NCBI GenBank assembly: GCA_944472155.2
Contig: OX235271.1
Location: 107,211,256-107,275,255, forward strand
Direction: 5' to 3'
DNA length: 64,000 nucleotides
DNA from: Trichobilharzia szidati
Lineage: Eukaryota; Platyhelminthes; Trematoda; Strigeidida; Schistosomatidae
Below the pieces are notes generated by a model. The model searched no databases, was not told the DNA's origin, and saw nothing but the letters and a program-made list of their open reading frames with translations. This document shows, piece by piece, positions 34,888 through 46,249 of this stretch (positions within the stretch are counted from its first letter, which is position 1; every line of letters starts with the position of its first letter). Position numbers and translations under genes: made by a program.

Positions 34888-37290
34888 AATAATAATAATT
34901 TGCTTTATTCCAAAACAGTACTTGTGATACAGAATGGAATTCTCAGCATTTTACTACAGTATTGCATCCAGTTAGTACATTATCAATAAATAGAATTCTA
35001 CATAGACTAAGGAAATCTCAGTTCATTATGACAACAACATATTGGCTGTCGATAGCAAAGCCAAAGTTGAACAGTGTTTGAAGGTGTTAGAAAAGTAGGT
35101 GCTATCACATTTACTGGCGAAAGCGAGAGAAAGAAAGAAAGCAGCACAGAACGGAAAAAAAGAGAGAGAATAGGAAAAGAAAGAAAGAAAATGTTGTACC
35201 TATAAATGATATGAGTTGGAAAGACGAGGTCCAGTTGTTCTACTGACTATTTAATGAATTATAGGTGTCACGCCTAATGTTCTCTTTATCGCACAAAACA
35301 CGAACTAAGTAGGGTATGGTTGAGTTTTTGTACTTGCTGGTGCGAGCATATAGTTTCCTACATAGGCTTCTGGTTTTGCCTGATGAGATGCAAGGGGAGA
35401 GTTGTGAGTGAAGAGGGTGGTGTGAGTTAGATAAAAAGGATTTGGCCCACTTTTCACATACGTCCACGTGCCTGTCGACCAGAATATTAACAAGCTGGTT
35501 AAGTGGCACGTTACTTACCCTGCTGACAACCTTTAACATCCTGCGTAATATGTTATAGTCTTTCTTCAGTAGCCCGGGAAAAACTAGCCGGGAACAATAA
35601 AGAATAATAGGCAGGATGCGAGAATTAACGAATTGTAGAAGTAAGGACTGAGTTATACCAGAATGTTTTAACTTCTCGATGTAGAAGGTAAGACGGAATA
35701 TTTTCTTAGCGATCGCCAAGATATGAGACGACCAGGAGAGATCAGGAGATAGAATGACGCCTAGGTATTTAATTTCCGACTTGGTTTCTATTTCAGTACC
35801 ATTTATGTTGCATACCTCGTGAGAGCCAACCAGTTTGTTTAGGGTGGATTTATGCCTCAAGGTGAAGTTGACTGTTTGGCATTTGGAGGGGTTTAGAGTA
35901 AGACCATTTTCCTTGGACCATTGGCTGATTTCTGACAGAAAGCCATTAAGTTTAGAGCAGTCGCTTTGACACTTGATAGGCAAAGATACAGACAGATCGT
36001 CAGCGTATTTGACAAAATTAATGTCATTTGAAGATGGCAAGTCATGTAGAAAGAAAGAAAAGAGAAGTGGGGAGACTACAGCGCCTTGGGGAACTCCGGC
36101 TTCAGTGAGTGCAGCAGAGGATGATTTACCTTTGTATACGGTGTACTGCATTCTGTTTGAGAAGTAGGAATGCAACCAGTTGGTGACCCAGGACTCGGTT
36201 TTCGTCAAAGAGAGCTTATTTAGCAGGAGACATCTAGGAACAGAGTCGAAAGCAGAAGTGAAGTCAAGAAACGTGCAGCGGACGTACTTGGCACCTTTAT
36301 CTAATGATGAGACGATGCTGTTGTGTAAGACGGCTGCAGTGTCTAAAGTGCTCCTACCCTGTCTATAGGCAAATTGTTTGGGGTCTTCAAAGCTTTTAAG
36401 AGAGGGTTCGAGTTTAAGAAGTATTAGTTTTTCCATAAGCTTTAGAAACGGGGAAGTGATGGCAATGGGTCTGAACTTTACGTTCTTGCCGTTTCCAGGT
36501 TTAGGGACAGGGACAATTTTGATGTCTTTCCATGCATCAGGTACGACATTTTTGGAGAAAGAAGCATTTAGGATGTTGGTTAGTGGAGAACACAACACAT
36601 CTGCACATTGTTTTAGAACATAGGCAGGTATACCATCAGGACCAAGGCTACGTGAGGGCTTGAGTGTTTTAAGACATTTTAGAACATCGAGAGTATTAAA
36701 GTCATGAAAGTTTTCAGCTACATGATAGGTAACATTAGAAGTAGTTAAAGTAGAAGGACAGCGTATAAAAGACCGATTAAGAGCATTAACATCATAAGAG
36801 GGAAAAGTATTACAACGCTTACTATTACCAGTAATTTCATTGAAAAGTTTCCACATACTGATTGGAGATTTACATGATAAAAGTGTATCATTTTAGATAG
36901 CATTAAGATTTTTGACTTCAGATTTGATCTGAGCATTAATCTTTTTGAGTCCTAACTTGTCTTTGGATTTGTATAAAGTTTCTTTTTTCCTGCGAAGTTG
37001 TTTGAGATAAGGAGATGAGAAGCGGTCGAGGCGTTTGAATAGAGTTTGTTAGGTCATATAAAAAAAAAGCTCCTAAAGCACAAAAGAATTTACACCTCTT
37101 GAAATCAAAACGAGCATACTTATCAAATGTTAGTAGGACGACATGGAGTGTACATCGTAAGTGGTCATCAGTAAGCTCGAAATCACTGCAGATGACCAAA
37201 CATGTGAATTCACCAGTAATGACATCAATATGTCCATAACTAAGTGAAAATAGCTTATAAGACTCTTCTCGCAACATAATGGTCTTTTCT
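34888..37290 (-). mobile_element. Non-LTR retrotransposon (CR1/Jockey-like), 5'-truncated
   Basis: About 2.4 kb on the minus strand. The 3' end carries a (TTATTA)-type simple repeat at 34890-34901 and a ~340-base 3' untranslated region. The main ORF is at 35240-36856. Upstream frames (36936-37277) give Cys-Ser-Asp-Phe-Glu-Leu-Thr-Asp-Asp-His-Leu, which fits the end of an APE-type endonuclease, and the EN-RT linker (Leu-Arg-Arg-Lys-Lys-Glu-Thr). They are shifted relative to the ORF by an A-rich run near 37055 and a stop near 36890. No target duplication could be recognised. Confidence 0.82.
35240..36856 (-). CDS. Reverse transcriptase of a CR1/Jockey-like non-LTR element
   Basis: A 538-residue open frame, by far the longest here. 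RT landmarks in order: Leu-Gly-Pro-Asp-Gly-Ile-Pro (~71-77), Lys-Phe-Arg-Pro-Ile-Ala-Ile-Thr (~127-134), Phe-Ala-Tyr-Arg-Gln-Gly-Arg-Ser (~162-169), motif A Leu-Asp-Phe-Thr-Ser-Ala-Phe-Asp (~197-204), motif B Gly-Val-Pro-Gln-Gly-Ala-Val-Val-Ser-Pro (~254-263), motif C Tyr-Ala-Asp-Asp (~284-287), then Lys-Tyr-Leu-Gly-Val (~363). All catalytic aspartates are kept. The N-terminal endonuclease is missing from this frame, so the start codon is just the first Met after a stop and not a true start. Clade assignment between CR1 and Jockey is uncertain. Confidence 0.88.
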   Translation of the reverse strand: MWKLFNEITGNSKRCNTFPSYDVNALNRSFIRCPSTLTTSNVTYHVAENFHDFNTLDVLKCLKTLKPSRSLGPDGIPAYVLKQCADVLCSPLTNILNASFSKNVVPDAWKDIKIVPVPKPGNGKNVKFRPIAITSPFLKLMEKLILLKLEPSLKSFEDPKQFAYRQGRSTLDTAAVLHNSIVSSLDKGAKYVRCTFLDFTSAFDSVPRCLLLNKLSLTKTESWVTNWLHSYFSNRMQYTVYKGKSSSAALTEAGVPQGAVVSPLLFSFFLHDLPSSNDINFVKYADDLSVSLPIKCQSDCSKLNGFLSEISQWSKENGLTLNPSKCQTVNFTLRHKSTLNKLVGSHEVCNINGTEIETKSEIKYLGVILSPDLSWSSHILAIAKKIFRLTFYIEKLKHSGITQSLLLQFVNSRILPIILYCSRLVFPGLLKKDYNILRRMLKVVSRVSNVPLNQLVNILVDRHVDVCEKWAKSFLSNSHHPLHSQLSPCISSGKTRSLCRKLYARTSKYKNSTIPYLVRVLCDKENIRRDTYNSLNSQ

Positions 37291-37317
37291 GTAATAAGAC
37301 AGAGTAAGCTAATCCGC

Positions 37318-38345
37318 CTAATCTTTAGGAAGTGTTGACATATTGGATATGTTTCTATCAGTATACATACATTGGAAAGCTCCTTGGGACCACTTTTCGC
37401 AGATTTATTTTTGTCAAACCTAGAAGCCGGTATTTTTGCAGCAACATATACAACAAACGGATGTATAACTAAAATATGTTGATGACAATTTTATTGTCTG
37501 TGAAAGCAAATCAAAAGCTGAGGACCTGTTAATAAAATTCAGCTCATGCCATCCGAATCTCGACTTCACAACATGAGTAAAATGGTACTATTAAATTCCT
37601 AGACGTTTCTCTAGTGAAAACGGACTGATGGCACAATCGAAAGATCTGTATTCAAAACGTTTCGTTCCAATCCAGTATAAAAAGAACTTAGTCAGAACGC
37701 TATTCAATTGAGCAAGAAAAATTTGTTCTGACAGTACAAAAGAATATAAAATATAGGCTCTTCAGGATATTTTGTCTAAGAATGGATATCCTGAGAATTT
37801 CATAAATAAATACTCTAAAGAAATGAACCTCTGCAAAACTACCCAAACATTTCCAAAGAAATCTGTCTATATCAGTTTGCCATTCAAAGCAGATGATGCA
37901 CAAGATATAGTCAAACGAATGATCAATAAAGCTATCAAGAGAACTTATTACGCTGAAAAGTTTGTCTTCCTTAACACCACCAAGCGAGTTCTTCATCAGT
38001 CTGGGAAAGAGCAGTGCCAATCCTCGACACATCAAAATGCGTATATCAATTTGAGTGTGTTTGTGGAACCGAATACATAGGTTGTACAAAAAGGCGATTG
38101 TCTACTTGCATGACGGATCATTTACCAAAGTGGTTTAAAACAGCTGTATTCAAGGTACCAAAAAGCTTAGTAACAAGGCATCTTGTGGACTACGGACATG
38201 ATACTTACGCTGTCAAATCATTCACTGTTGTCAGCAGACAATGAAACAGGAAGATGCCTGCAATTGTGGAGGCTTGTACAATTCGCGTTTATAGACCAGG
38301 TCTGTGTGTACAAAATGAAATGGTCATCACTCTGAATCTACCATA
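37318..38345 (+). mobile_element. Penelope-like element, RT motif B to carboxy end
   Basis: Begins within RT motif B (Leu-Gly-Pro-Leu-Phe-Ala-Asp-Leu-Phe-Leu-Ser-Asn). The Tyr-Val-Asp-Asp motif C is intact at 37475-37486 (followed by Asn-Phe-Ile-Val-Cys-Glu-Ser). The linker frame 37772-38080 follows, then a GIY-YIG domain with Cys-Val-Cys-Gly-Thr-Glu-Tyr-Ile-Gly-Cys-Thr-Lys-Arg-Arg (38050-38095), ending in Met-Val-Ile-Thr-Leu-Asn-Leu-Pro and a stop at about 38345. Frame breaks near 37577, 37740 and 38015 disable it. Confidence 0.82.
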
Positions 38346-38349
38346 GTAA

Positions 38350-40450
38350 TACGTTTTACTTATTAACTTTTAGTATTAGTATTCTTATTATTAACACTTT
38401 ATTCTACCTTATATTATTATTCCTGGTTCATTAAAAACTGTCTTTTATCAGTAGCATTATCTTAACTCATCTCAGCAATATTATTATAACTATTACCATT
38501 AATATTACTCAATTCGCAATTCTTCATATATTTAAGTTCTTTCTCTTATGACTAATTGGTTATCTAAGTGATGTAATTGAAGTGCAATGCATTTTATCTT
38601 AATTTTAATCTCTCATAGTCCCTTCTCCTTATCTATTTGAACATCACATGAAAAACATTCACACGTGTCATTTTGCATAACTAATTCAATGTAGTTTATT
38701 TTCTTATCAATCTTATATCTCCCAATGTATTTCCAATAGTATATATCCCTGTACGTAGAGTATTCAGCTGAAGAGTTCTACTGAAATTGGATGAATTCAT
38801 TAAATCCTGCTTTATTACCCTTTGTTGCTTGTTTTACATACAATTTCAGTGAACAAATTAACTGCATTTGTACTTATCCACTTCTGCTCCGGTTCGAGAT
38901 ACCTACAGTAATATACCAATAAAATATCACTAATGTTGTGGAAATTACGAAAATATACAAATTTTCTTATCCTTTTGGTAAGAATTTTATAAATTCTTTG
39001 TCAGTTTGTTGATGTTGTGAGAAATGTTACAAACAAAAGTTGCTTCTTTGTTTCCAAAATCTTTTTTTTCTGACAGATGGATACATTAATACTAAAAATG
39101 ATAATAGGGGTGTTAAATTTTGTGCAGTACTTAAAAAGCAGCATTCATCATGTATCACATTCGAAATGAAACACAAGGTGGAGACTAGAAACAAACTACT
39201 CACTGGGAAAAAGTGTTGGCTTGTTCCTACTGAGTGAATTACTGCTTCACTACATGCCAGCATTGTCCACAGTTGACAATACTACTTTTGACAGCACTTT
39301 AGTTTATCCAGACATACCCACTTTGTGGGATTCCGCTTAAGTTGGTAAACGTTTGTACTGATCCAAAATACTCCACAGAATATTTAAATTGCATGAAAAA
39401 TGTATTAAACAATCAGTATTTCTAACAACTTTAATGGTCATATTGACCGGAAAATTACACGGAGATTCTATTCACTTGTAATAAATGAATTTCGAGGCTT
39501 CTTAAAATCAAATGTTTTCTGATAGTTTCGCAAGAAATACTAAAGAAATATCCTTGATAAATGAAAGCACAATCACAGGAATACGCATGATATACTATGC
39601 GTACATCAGTAAGGCTACTATTACTAAGATGAAAGATAGTAGAGTTTGTAAGGCTGGGATAAACTAAGACTTATCACCATATAACATTATTTTTTATTTC
39701 AAATTGTACACAGTAAACGATATTAATATACAGTATTATTACTCTGTTACTGTTTCATGTCGAATAAAAAAATCTAATATGGAATTACGTCTGACATTGA
39801 TGAAATTATTCTGATCCCAAAGTAACTTTGTATTCTTTTGAAGCATCAGTCAGTCTTTAATTTCAGACTTAACGCTTTTGTCTTCACTCGACTTTTAAAG
39901 TGAAACAGTTAAATGAAATGTAAAATTTTGACTCATTCATGAAAAGTGATTTAACTGTGGCACGAACAGATCTTTTGATACCCACTACATACGCTACAGT
40001 TCTGTGTAAGGCTTTCAAAAACATTTTCACACCGTCATATTATATATTACTGCTTCTAAAATGGCCTTCATGATTATCACTACTGGACTACTTAGTAAAT
40101 TATGGCGAAGTGAACTTTGGAAACGCAATAAAATTACAAAATACCACGCTTCCTTTGAAGCACACATCTCTCCTTTAAACGTGTAGGAAACAGGAACAAA
40201 CATTAGAGGAACATAACAGTAAATCATTTCATTATCGCAAAATTCATGTGTAGTTTAACTTAATAATAATAGCTACGCTAAATTTCTGAAATGAAGTTAT
40301 GAATATTTCTGTCTAGAAACGCATCTTGGCGACTGAATATATTTGACGAGTGACAGTGTAGGAAAGACGAACAATGAAAAATTAAAGATTACTTAACAGT
40401 TGTACTTATTTCTTTTCAAGAGTTTGCTTGTAGTGATTTGACTTGTTTCA
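38350..40450. other. No gene seen
   Basis: AT-rich DNA without a supported gene; opposed overlapping frames near 39030-39260 are chance. Confidence 0.45.
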
Positions 40451-40672
40451 GGTTTGACCTCAGATTGATATCGGTTAGAGGACTATTGGAAACCAGGGAG
40501 TACTAGACAGCTGTTTCGACCTAGTCTGAGCCTCATCAGAAGTATGTGTCCACCGGGCTTCGAACTTAGGACCTTCTGGTTACAAGGCAACCTTGTAAAT
40601 CGTTCAGCAACTGCGACTCGACCCAATGACCAGCCCGGGAATTTTAACGTCTACCAATTAGTGATTTTAGCA
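40451..40672 (-). repeat. Hammerhead SINE, family 1, single-arm copy
   Basis: Minus-strand copy. From the plus-strand left: tail 'gattgatatcggttagagg', hammerhead, 'gtccaccgggcttcgaac' (box B in reverse), 'ggttacaaggcaacc' and the upstream segment 'gggaattttaacgtctacc'. The second inverted arm seen at 6.3 and 31.4 kb is not recognisable after 40680. Confidence 0.75.
40500..40545 (-). ncRNA. Hammerhead ribozyme with complete catalytic core
   Basis: On the minus strand the core CTGATGA (40533-40539) and GAAA (40514-40517) are both intact. The helix III palindrome ACAGCTGT and cleavage-site C (40506) are kept. Helix II (GGCTC...AGGTC) pairs with wobbles. Helix I keeps four pairs (TACT/AGTA) after a T-T mismatch next to the core. 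Best candidate here for residual self-cleavage. Confidence 0.68.
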
Positions 40673-40679
40673 CGACCAC

Positions 40680-41825
40680 CAGTCATTGTCATGCGCGAGT
40701 ATTTTTCTTCACTCCTAACCAGGTGGACTCCACCGGTCATGACTCCTCACTTGAACCCCAGGCAATTTTGTCCTGCAGCTAGTCACTAGCGCTCATCGGA
40801 TTAGTTTTCAAGAGTTCGTTTTGGCAGATGATTTTAACTGAGATAAGCGAATACATACTATAAAGTTAAGCAAAATAATCACAAGTATTCCGATAGTAAC
40901 ACAAATATAAATAAACATAAATATTGAAGTGTTTACCAAAAAATAACCTAAAAATCTAATTAATCAGTAAAGATACATATTTTTATGTAAACATATTTAC
41001 AGAAATAATATTTTAAACATGAAATGTTTTTCCAATATTGAGTTTGTTGTCAATGTTTTAAAGATTATTAGAAATACGCATCAAGCATTTAAAATTCACA
41101 GTTGTGTGGAAAAAAAGTGTTTCTAAATTTTGATGAAGTTAAAAGAAAACTGTTGACAGTTGATTAATTGCTCTTGCCTCAAAATTTGATGACTATGTAT
41201 CCGCACTCTGTGTTAGAACATAGATTTTCTTTTACATTAATTGACTTTAACAACTTGCAAAAGTTTTAATTATCGGCTAGTTGACTGTTTATCTACAAAG
41301 TTCAAATTTGTTAAGTAGTTGAAAGCAGTTAGTAGGTAGCTCTACAACAAAGTTTTGAGCCATTTTGCATTCTGAAGTGGAGTGTATTTGCAAACTTGAA
41401 TAAATCTACTCATGGAAGATTTGAACCCTCATCAGCAGTCGCTGAACTACGCGGAAAATCCAGTAGCATTTGTTAGCATTTGTCAAAGTGATTACATCAT
41501 GAACCCATTTTTATCATAGTCTGTAAAGTTTGTATTCATAAACTAGACCTGATAGGATAAAATCTACTCATGAAATACGATTTCTTAATATAGAATGAAC
41601 ATTTCTGTTAATGTTTACGGAAGTACCCGGTCAAGTTTTGATGACTGTTCGTATGGGGATAAGGCATTAATTCTGTCAAAATTAAGGTTCCATGAATGTA
41701 TCTATTTACAGAATATCCTCAGTGACAGAATTTTATGGATCTAAGTTTCTTAAAAGTCAATCTGAACGAAGAATATTCTCTTCAATAATTTCTCTTCAGG
41801 TTCTTACAATTATGAAATATAATAT
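40680..41825. other. No gene seen
   Basis: AT-rich DNA. A frame at 41692-41883 runs into the dispersed repeat and is not supported as an exon. Confidence 0.4.
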
Positions 41826-41827
41826 TT

Positions 41828-42004
41828 GTTGTCGTTACAATGAAGGCCAGTTATGCGGCGGATACATTTTTAACGTAGAATAACAGATTAGTTATGGGGT
41901 GTCAAAATAAATAGTCGTATTTGTGTGACAAACGTGCTAGGCTGAAATCGATTACAAAATATTGTAAAACGGGAGACAATGGTGGTGATTAACCATAATA
42001 GATT
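41828..42004. repeat. Unclassified dispersed repeat, copy 2
   Basis: Matches 19030-19206 in the same orientation; shared blocks include 'agaataacagattagttat' and 'tgtgtgacaaacgtgct'. Similarity stops near 42004, where the text continues into unrelated sequence. Confidence 0.65.
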
Positions 42005-42009
42005 TGTAG

Positions 42010-43098
42010 AGTGTGGGGTAGGAAAATTGACAAGTCAGTTCAAGGTTATAAAAGGTGTCAGGTGAGTGGCTAGTACAAAGTGGTCTGTGTTAAACAGGAG
42101 ATAGTAAGACTGCAATGAGAGGTTCATAATGAAATAACGAATATGTGAAATGAAATAGGTGGAGGCATATATTGAGAAAAGAGATAATTAAATCATGATA
42201 AAATAATAATAATAGTAGTATGAAATGCAATTAAAACTAAAATGTTTGTGATTATAATCATAGTTAAATGTCCCTCACCGGATATAACTTCTTAAAAACC
42301 ATATGATTGTACAGTTTGATGATAAAAGAGATAATATCACTAATAATAAGTCCGGATAGTATAAATGAAAAATTCGATAGTATTGAGAGAATGTTTGCAT
42401 GAAGGGCATAAATTATGACGAATAATAATAATAATTGTAATAATAAGCAAAGGAAAAGAAACCAAGAGGGTTAAGGGGAAGGAGCACTCTTGATGAGAAG
42501 AAGAATCATCAATCCAAGTTTGGCCACGGTAGGAACAGCGTCCGGACGTGTTCTTAATAAAATTACTGACATGCCACTCGCTCATTTCTGTACTGAAAAT
42601 GCAATCAGTTCAATTCGCACATCTTTATTCTGCATAACATGGCCCTTACTCCATAGTGAGTTAATACTTTATGCCTGTGAAAGCGATTTATGCACCATTG
42701 TGTTTATTCAAACTGTACAACAAGTAAGAGAATTTATGCTGTTGTGTTGCTGTGCTTATCGTGCCCACCTGCCAAACTAATACTTTTACCGTAGTAACGA
42801 ACTACGTTTTCTGAGGAACAAGTGAATTCAAATGTGACTTGAAAAGCCACCTTGAAACAAGGACCCAAAAATTAAGACTGTCTTGTGCTTTCAGAGATTT
42901 GGCATTAAATATGGCAGCCTCCTATGTTCCCACAAGGGACAGAATCCAATGCCATATGCAACAGTTATCCTTCTCACATTGTGCTTTTCTTTTTTCCATT
43001 CTAAGCATATATGCGTCATATTATGTTAATATCTAAAAACCTTCGTTATTCAAGTCACGCATCATACAGTCTGATATTCAAATAATTTTAATTCAGTT
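42010..43098. other. No identified gene
   Basis: Contains a TAA/AAT microsatellite (42208-42222, 42418-42450) and less AT-rich segments (42480-42600, 42840-42970) that could belong to an unknown repeat. No protein family recognised. Confidence 0.35.
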
Positions 43099-43100
43099 TT

Positions 43101-43412
43101 AGATTTTCCCGTCAACTGATTGGACCGAAGTGCTTGGTCTCAGGTTAACATGTCCGCTTCTTATGAAGATGCTTCAACGATGTCTGGTCATGTAATTAGA
43201 AGTTGGCTGGTGGATGGTGATCCGTTGCACAAGAGGTGGCTCTCGTGGCACAAGTGGTCTAGTGGATGACGCTTCAGGGTTTGAATCTATGGGCACTGGG
43301 TTCCAGCCTTGGTGGGAACATCATCACTCACTGCAGAATGCAGGTACATCCAGCCGACGAGTCCCAAATGCGCATCCTAGATTCCACTGCTATTCACCAT
43401 CCACCAATTAAT
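43101..43412 (+). repeat. Hammerhead SINE, family 2, with deletions
   Basis: The first ~120 bases ('tcaactgattggaccgaag', 'gatgtctggtcatgta', 'ctggtggatggtga') match 58684-58805. The left inverted arm is then cut short at about 43221. A tRNA-like head follows (43232-43315), then 'catcactcactgcagaatg', the hammerhead remnant and 'tattcaccatccaccaatta'. Confidence 0.75.
43348..43383 (+). ncRNA. Hammerhead remnant with a 10-base deletion
   Basis: Helix I ATCCAG/CTAGAT is kept and the core is CCGACGA. The sequence then runs GTCCCAAATGCGCATC: the distal half of helix II and GAAA are missing. The expected parent, GTCCCAAATAGGACGAAATG, has AAAT on both sides of the missing ten bases, so slippage between short direct repeats explains it. 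Inactive. Confidence 0.65.
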
Positions 43413-43419
43413 TTTAATT

Positions 43420-44150
43420 CAGATTTCATGAAGATAGTACCAACCATATTAAGTCAATATGACTTCATCAAAGTTTTAGGTGGCTTACAGTTTTAATCAA
43501 ATAACGAAGTATGTCGTATTTCCTGACAAAAGTATTCAGAGATAAACCATCTTACGGACTAAATTCAAACTTTTTGATTCGCAGTGTTACCATTAAACTT
43601 GACTGAGCACTCCAGTTTCATAAAAGTTAACAAAACTTGGCTACTCTTATGGCGTTTAATAAAATTCAGATAGACTAATCTTTTTGCAAGTGAAACATGC
43701 AAAGTAACTAACGAAAGTAATATCGAAGTTCAGTGTTTAACTTTCAACAACTCTGATCAGCACACTTTTATTAGTCACTTACCAATTTTCTGGTATTCAT
43801 ATTTTTTTACTGAACAAACTTGACATTAAGAATAAAAGTTAACAATTATGTTAAGTCAAATAATAGTTAACCAAATAAATCATGTAAATCTCAGGGAGAA
43901 AAGATTTAAGGAAAAGGATGAAACAGTAAGTACAACAAAATATGCATTCAAACTAACATTTTAAAGCTGAAGTATTTCGTTATAAAGGTAAGTACCTCAA
44001 ATGCGTCACACACGACTTAAAGCAACTATATAAGTCAAGACAAAATATTTCAAGGAAACAATAGAGGTTATTAAGTGTTGGATTGTATCCTGACTGTTGA
44101 TCATTTAAAGCAGCTATTCATGAAAAATTCTCATCCAAATATTCATTAAA
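43420..44150. other. No gene seen
   Basis: AT-rich sequence without a supported gene. Confidence 0.45.
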
Positions 44151-44154
44151 AAAA

Positions 44155-45244
44155 GATAAGTAGTTCAGCAAAGAGTCTCTTGTCTGCGAATTCATTTTCT
44201 CTGGCTATATAATCGCATCTAAAATACAATTTTCTCTTGCGAAAGTGGACATTAAAAAAGGAATGAATGACCATAATAAGAGGTGCTAATATTAATCAAT
44301 ATAAATAAGAAGTTCAATGAGGGTGATAGAATTGCGTAGTGAGATAAATAATTTGGTGAGTTGTAACAGTAAAGGACATAGAAACAGGAAATTTCATGTT
44401 ATCTAAGAGTTCAGGAGGAAACATTAGTCAGGAAGGATCAGAGAAATAAAATAATTCAAGCGGTTAGGTCGAGAACAGTAACAGGGTCCTTACCATAATA
44501 ATAAGAGTGGATAAAAGATTTTTTGTATGCACAGCTTCGGCTTCTCCATCTGGATAGCTAGAGCTTTAGGGTGCAAGGAAGGCAAAAGCAGATAGTCCTA
44601 GGAAGACTACTTTTCACTTTGTAAATCACGTTGAAGGGGGAATTTGTTGAAATAAAGTGACTCGTGTCTAAAATGTGTTCAATTATTGCACTTCCTTATA
44701 AAACCGCTGCAACCTTTCTGCAATTGTTGGGGATTATGTTGTTGAATCCTTTTATACAAGATGACCAATATACCTGGCTCCTTAAGAGTAGGTGAACTGA
44801 TATTTGCACATAGAAATGGTCAGATGTAATATCTTGTCCTTCGGGCTACTGCAGATCAGTTGGCTACTGGAGAACACTACTCTCAAGTTTAGTGCGAAGA
44901 AAATTCTTCTTAAAGAAGCCTGAGGACAGCATTGAGTAGGTCACCTTTGAATTCGAGGTTCATGTAAAGTTTCTTTCTTGGTACAGAAGACGTCTTCTGT
45001 GTTTGAATTTTTGGCTTGATGTTTTCATCAATAAATCTCTGTGCACCCTGGTTATAACTCACCGAGTTATTTATCTCACTACGCAATTCTATCACCCTCA
45101 TTGAACTTCTCATATTTATTGATTAATATTAGCACCTCTTATTATGGTCATTCATTCCTTTCTTAATGTCCACTTTCGCAAGAGAAAATTGCATCTAGGT
45201 GTGATTATACAGCTAGAGGAAATGAATTCGCTAAACTACTTAGC
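44155..45244. repeat. Long inverted repeat enclosing a PLE fragment
   Basis: A left arm (main match 44186-44367) and a right arm (45051-45231) are reverse complements over about 180 bases with few mismatches. Shared blocks include 'tttctcttgcgaaagtgg', 'gaatgaatgaccataataag', 'aggtgctaatattaatcaat' and 'agaattgcgtagtgagataa'. A weaker match extends both outer ends to 44155 and 45244; the left arm has an extra ~18 bases near 44168-44185. The enclosed 680 bases contain PLE coding sequence on the minus strand. Confidence 0.85.
44500..45113 (-). mobile_element. Penelope-like element, carboxy-terminal remnant
   Basis: On the minus strand the frame at 44910-45113 reads Pro-Arg-Lys-Lys-Leu-Tyr-Met-Asn-Leu-Glu-Phe-Lys-Gly-Asp, the linker just upstream of the GIY-YIG domain in PLEs. 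The end near 44560-44510 reads Ala-Leu-Ala-Ile-Gln-Met-Glu-Lys-Pro-Lys-Leu-Cys-Ile-Gln-Lys, the usual terminal segment. The intervening nuclease core is missing or unreadable. The first codons lie inside the right inverted arm. Confidence 0.65.
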
Positions 45245-45249
45245 TACAA

Positions 45250-46245
45250 GATGAGGCCAAATGGTACAAAAGGTGTCAGGTTTTGGCATTTGTGTATGGT
45301 GGAGGCGTCGGCGATTTGTCAGTACAACCCTGAACTCTGTATACAGAGAAAGTTTGTCTAGTCTTTTATTCCGCCATGGTCTTAACATATTCATCAGTCG
45401 TTCCCCATATATTTTTTAGTTTTTAATGATTACTTTGCTTTTACTTTAATAATTAATTCACTATTATCTCTCCCACTGTTCCTTTTGTACGTTTTCTCAC
45501 CCTCTTCACACTTTTTAAATGGACATTCAACTACCTTTCTTCTCACTCAATAAAAATATTAACCATATCAAATTTCCTTTGTACCGTTGAGTAAAACGTA
45601 ATTTATAAGTTTTATTTTTACTTTTGAAGCCACTTCTAAGTAATTAAATCAAATACGTCACCTCTATTATCTTTTTTTATTAAAACAAGTATTGTTAAAG
45701 TAACGGAAAACAAATAATTCAACTTATAATACACTCGGAAACAAAAATAAACTTCTATTAGTTTTTTTTTAAAGTTATATCTATATCAATTAGATGTAGG
45801 TAAGGAATTAAATTTAGTTTTTATTTTTCAGCTTCATGTATTCAATTCATATACTCCGCGTTTCTTCAAAGTAAATAGCTTTAGTCACATCAATATTCTT
45901 ATTTTCATTAAAAGTTAGAGTGAAATCATGCTGTCACTTAATACACTGCAATAAGATATCCACTAACTGAACCTAAGTTACACAAGCGACCTCAATTGAA
46001 ATCACTCACCACTACGAAATAAGTAGTATGAGGGAATTATTTTCCATTGAAAAGTCTACATACATTTCTGGTTTATTAGCGTCTCAAAATTCTCATCCCT
46101 AGTTAAAATAGTACATTAAAATATGTCGAATGTCTAGTCAGACATTAATGACTTTATAGATATTCATATGCGTACGCATTGAATACTGGGAATCTGGCAG
46201 TAATATTTTCTAATATTTCTTTCTGAACATGAATTCGGTCTATCT
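45250..46245. other. No gene seen
   Basis: AT-rich sequence with no supported gene. Confidence 0.45.
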
Positions 46246-46249
46246 TTCA

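Noticed and set aside
36180..36623. Plus-strand frames across the reverse transcriptase
   Set aside because: Antisense of the 538-residue ORF, whose motifs are unambiguous.
41692..41883. Exon candidate near 41710-41805
   Set aside because: An acceptor-like 'ttacag' exists, but the donor is poor and the frame runs into the dispersed repeat.
44186..45231. Cut-and-paste DNA transposon with terminal inverted repeats
   Set aside because: The interior encodes Penelope-like sequence, no transposase motif is present, and no target duplication was found outside the arms.
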